Of a DNA stretch of 5,882 nt, positions 5,395 through 5,882 are shown one piece after another. The stretch lies in contig CAKTRJ010000061.1 of NCBI GenBank assembly GCA_934597345.1, positions 1 through 5,882 of the forward strand. Direction: 5' to 3'. Position 1 is the first letter of the stretch, and each line of letters starts with the position of its first letter. This stretch comes from an uncultured Oscillospiraceae bacterium. Its GTDB lineage: Bacteria > Bacillota > Clostridia > Oscillospirales > Oscillospiraceae. A model generated the notes under the pieces. It did no database searches and was not told the DNA's origin. It worked only from the letters and a program-made list of their open reading frames with translations. The position numbers and the translations under genes were made by a program.

Positions 5395-5882
5395 ATGGAA
5401 ACCATCCCGAAAATACTGCTGGCCGATAACAGTGAGGAATTCCGATTACTGCTGCGCCGGACGCTGGAAGACACCGGCGAATTTCAGGTCGTGGGTGATA
5501 CCGGCGACGGCGACGAGGCATGGGAATTGATCCAGAAAACGAAGCCCGACGTGGTGGTGATGGACATGATCCTGCCGGGACTGGACGGCATGAGCCTGCT
5601 GCAAAGGATCCCCAAGGAAATTAAGTGCATCGTGCTGTCGGCCTTTTGCAGCCAGAACATGGTGCAGGAGCTGACGCGGATGGGCGCGTGGTACTTCATC
5701 CCCAAGCCTGCCCACATGGACTCGCTGCTGGACCGCATCCGGCAGGCCACCCATGACAGCAGCGTGCTGTCATTGCCCACGCTGGAAGCGGAGGTCACGG
5801 CCATTCTCCATGAGGTGGGCGTTCCGGCGCATATCAAGGGCTATCAGTATGTGCGGGAGGCCATCATCATCGTGGTGCAGAA
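5395..5882 (+). CDS. spo0A: Stage 0 sporulation response regulator Spo0A (cut by window edge)
   Basis: Spo0A is the master transcription factor for entry into sporulation; phosphorylated by a phosphorelay or orphan kinases, it binds 0A boxes. The visible 162 codons of a usual 260 or so cover the receiver domain (about 5-118), a short linker, and the start of the DNA-binding domain. Receiver residues are Asp57 (phosphoacceptor, in [10 protein letters not shown] at 56-65), Ser82 and Lys104 in the PKP motif. The stretch [21 protein letters not shown] at about 137-157 is the hallmark of the Spo0A effector domain. At the acidic pocket the sequence is LADNSEEF (9-16), so the second of the usual two adjacent Asp residues (ADDN in Bacillus subtilis) is Asn12. 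The start is the only in-frame ATG after an upstream stop. Two 0A boxes upstream suggest autoregulation. Presence of the gene implies a spore-forming ancestry. Confidence 0.95.
   Translation, partial: METIPKILLADNSEEFRLLLRRTLEDTGEFQVVGDTGDGDEAWELIQKTKPDVVVMDMILPGLDGMSLLQRIPKEIKCIVLSAFCSQNMVQELTRMGAWYFIPKPAHMDSLLDRIRQATHDSSVLSLPTLEAEVTAILHEVGVPAHIKGYQYVREAIIIVVQ

Overview
This window looks like chromosomal core sequence from a GC-rich, endospore-lineage member of the Clostridia, probably Oscillospirales/Oscillospiraceae. The reasons are a recognisable Spo0A, AAGGAG-type ribosome binding sites, consensus vegetative promoters, a clostridial-type cation diffusion facilitator and Sir2 protein, and strong use of CTG and GCC-type codons. 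I see no phage, insertion sequence, CRISPR array or other clear sign of horizontal transfer.

Layout, left to right. (1) Positions 1-740, minus strand: the N-terminal 246 codons of the RNA-binding transcription accessory protein Tex, cut by the window edge. (2) Positions 811-1161, minus strand: two tRNA-Leu genes. The 5' gene, with anticodon GAG, is at 1017-1103 and the 3' gene, with anticodon CAG, is at 849-936. Each has its own near-perfect promoter, and the second is followed by an intrinsic terminator whose G-U pairs fit only the minus-strand RNA. (3) Positions 1180-4997, minus strand: a compact four-gene operon read right to left. It encodes a Cys-rich zinc-ribbon protein of unknown function, an NhaC-like Na+/H+ antiporter, a cation diffusion facilitator (CDF) with a doubled C-terminal domain, and an NAD-dependent protein deacylase (sirtuin). 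The junctions are a 4-bp ATGA overlap, a 3-bp gap with the ribosome binding site inside the preceding gene's last codons, and a 12-bp gap with the ribosome binding site starting at the stop codon. (4) Positions 4998-5394: a divergent regulatory region. It holds an operon promoter, GC-rich inverted repeats, and a pair of inverted 0A boxes in front of spo0A. (5) Positions 5395-5882, plus strand: the first 162 codons of spo0A, cut by the window edge.

How the parts may fit together: the four-gene operon combines monovalent and divalent cation export with two probable zinc-binding proteins, one of which is an NAD-dependent deacylase. A role in ion homeostasis is the natural reading, but the link to the sirtuin and to the Cys-rich protein is inference. 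No terminator is visible between the sirtuin and the tRNA genes, so operon transcripts may run into the tRNAs. The spo0A promoter region appears to be autoregulated through 0A boxes, as known in Bacillus. I found no clearly new system. The least explained items are the duplicated-repeat Cys-rich protein at the head of the operon and the regulatory region between it and spo0A.
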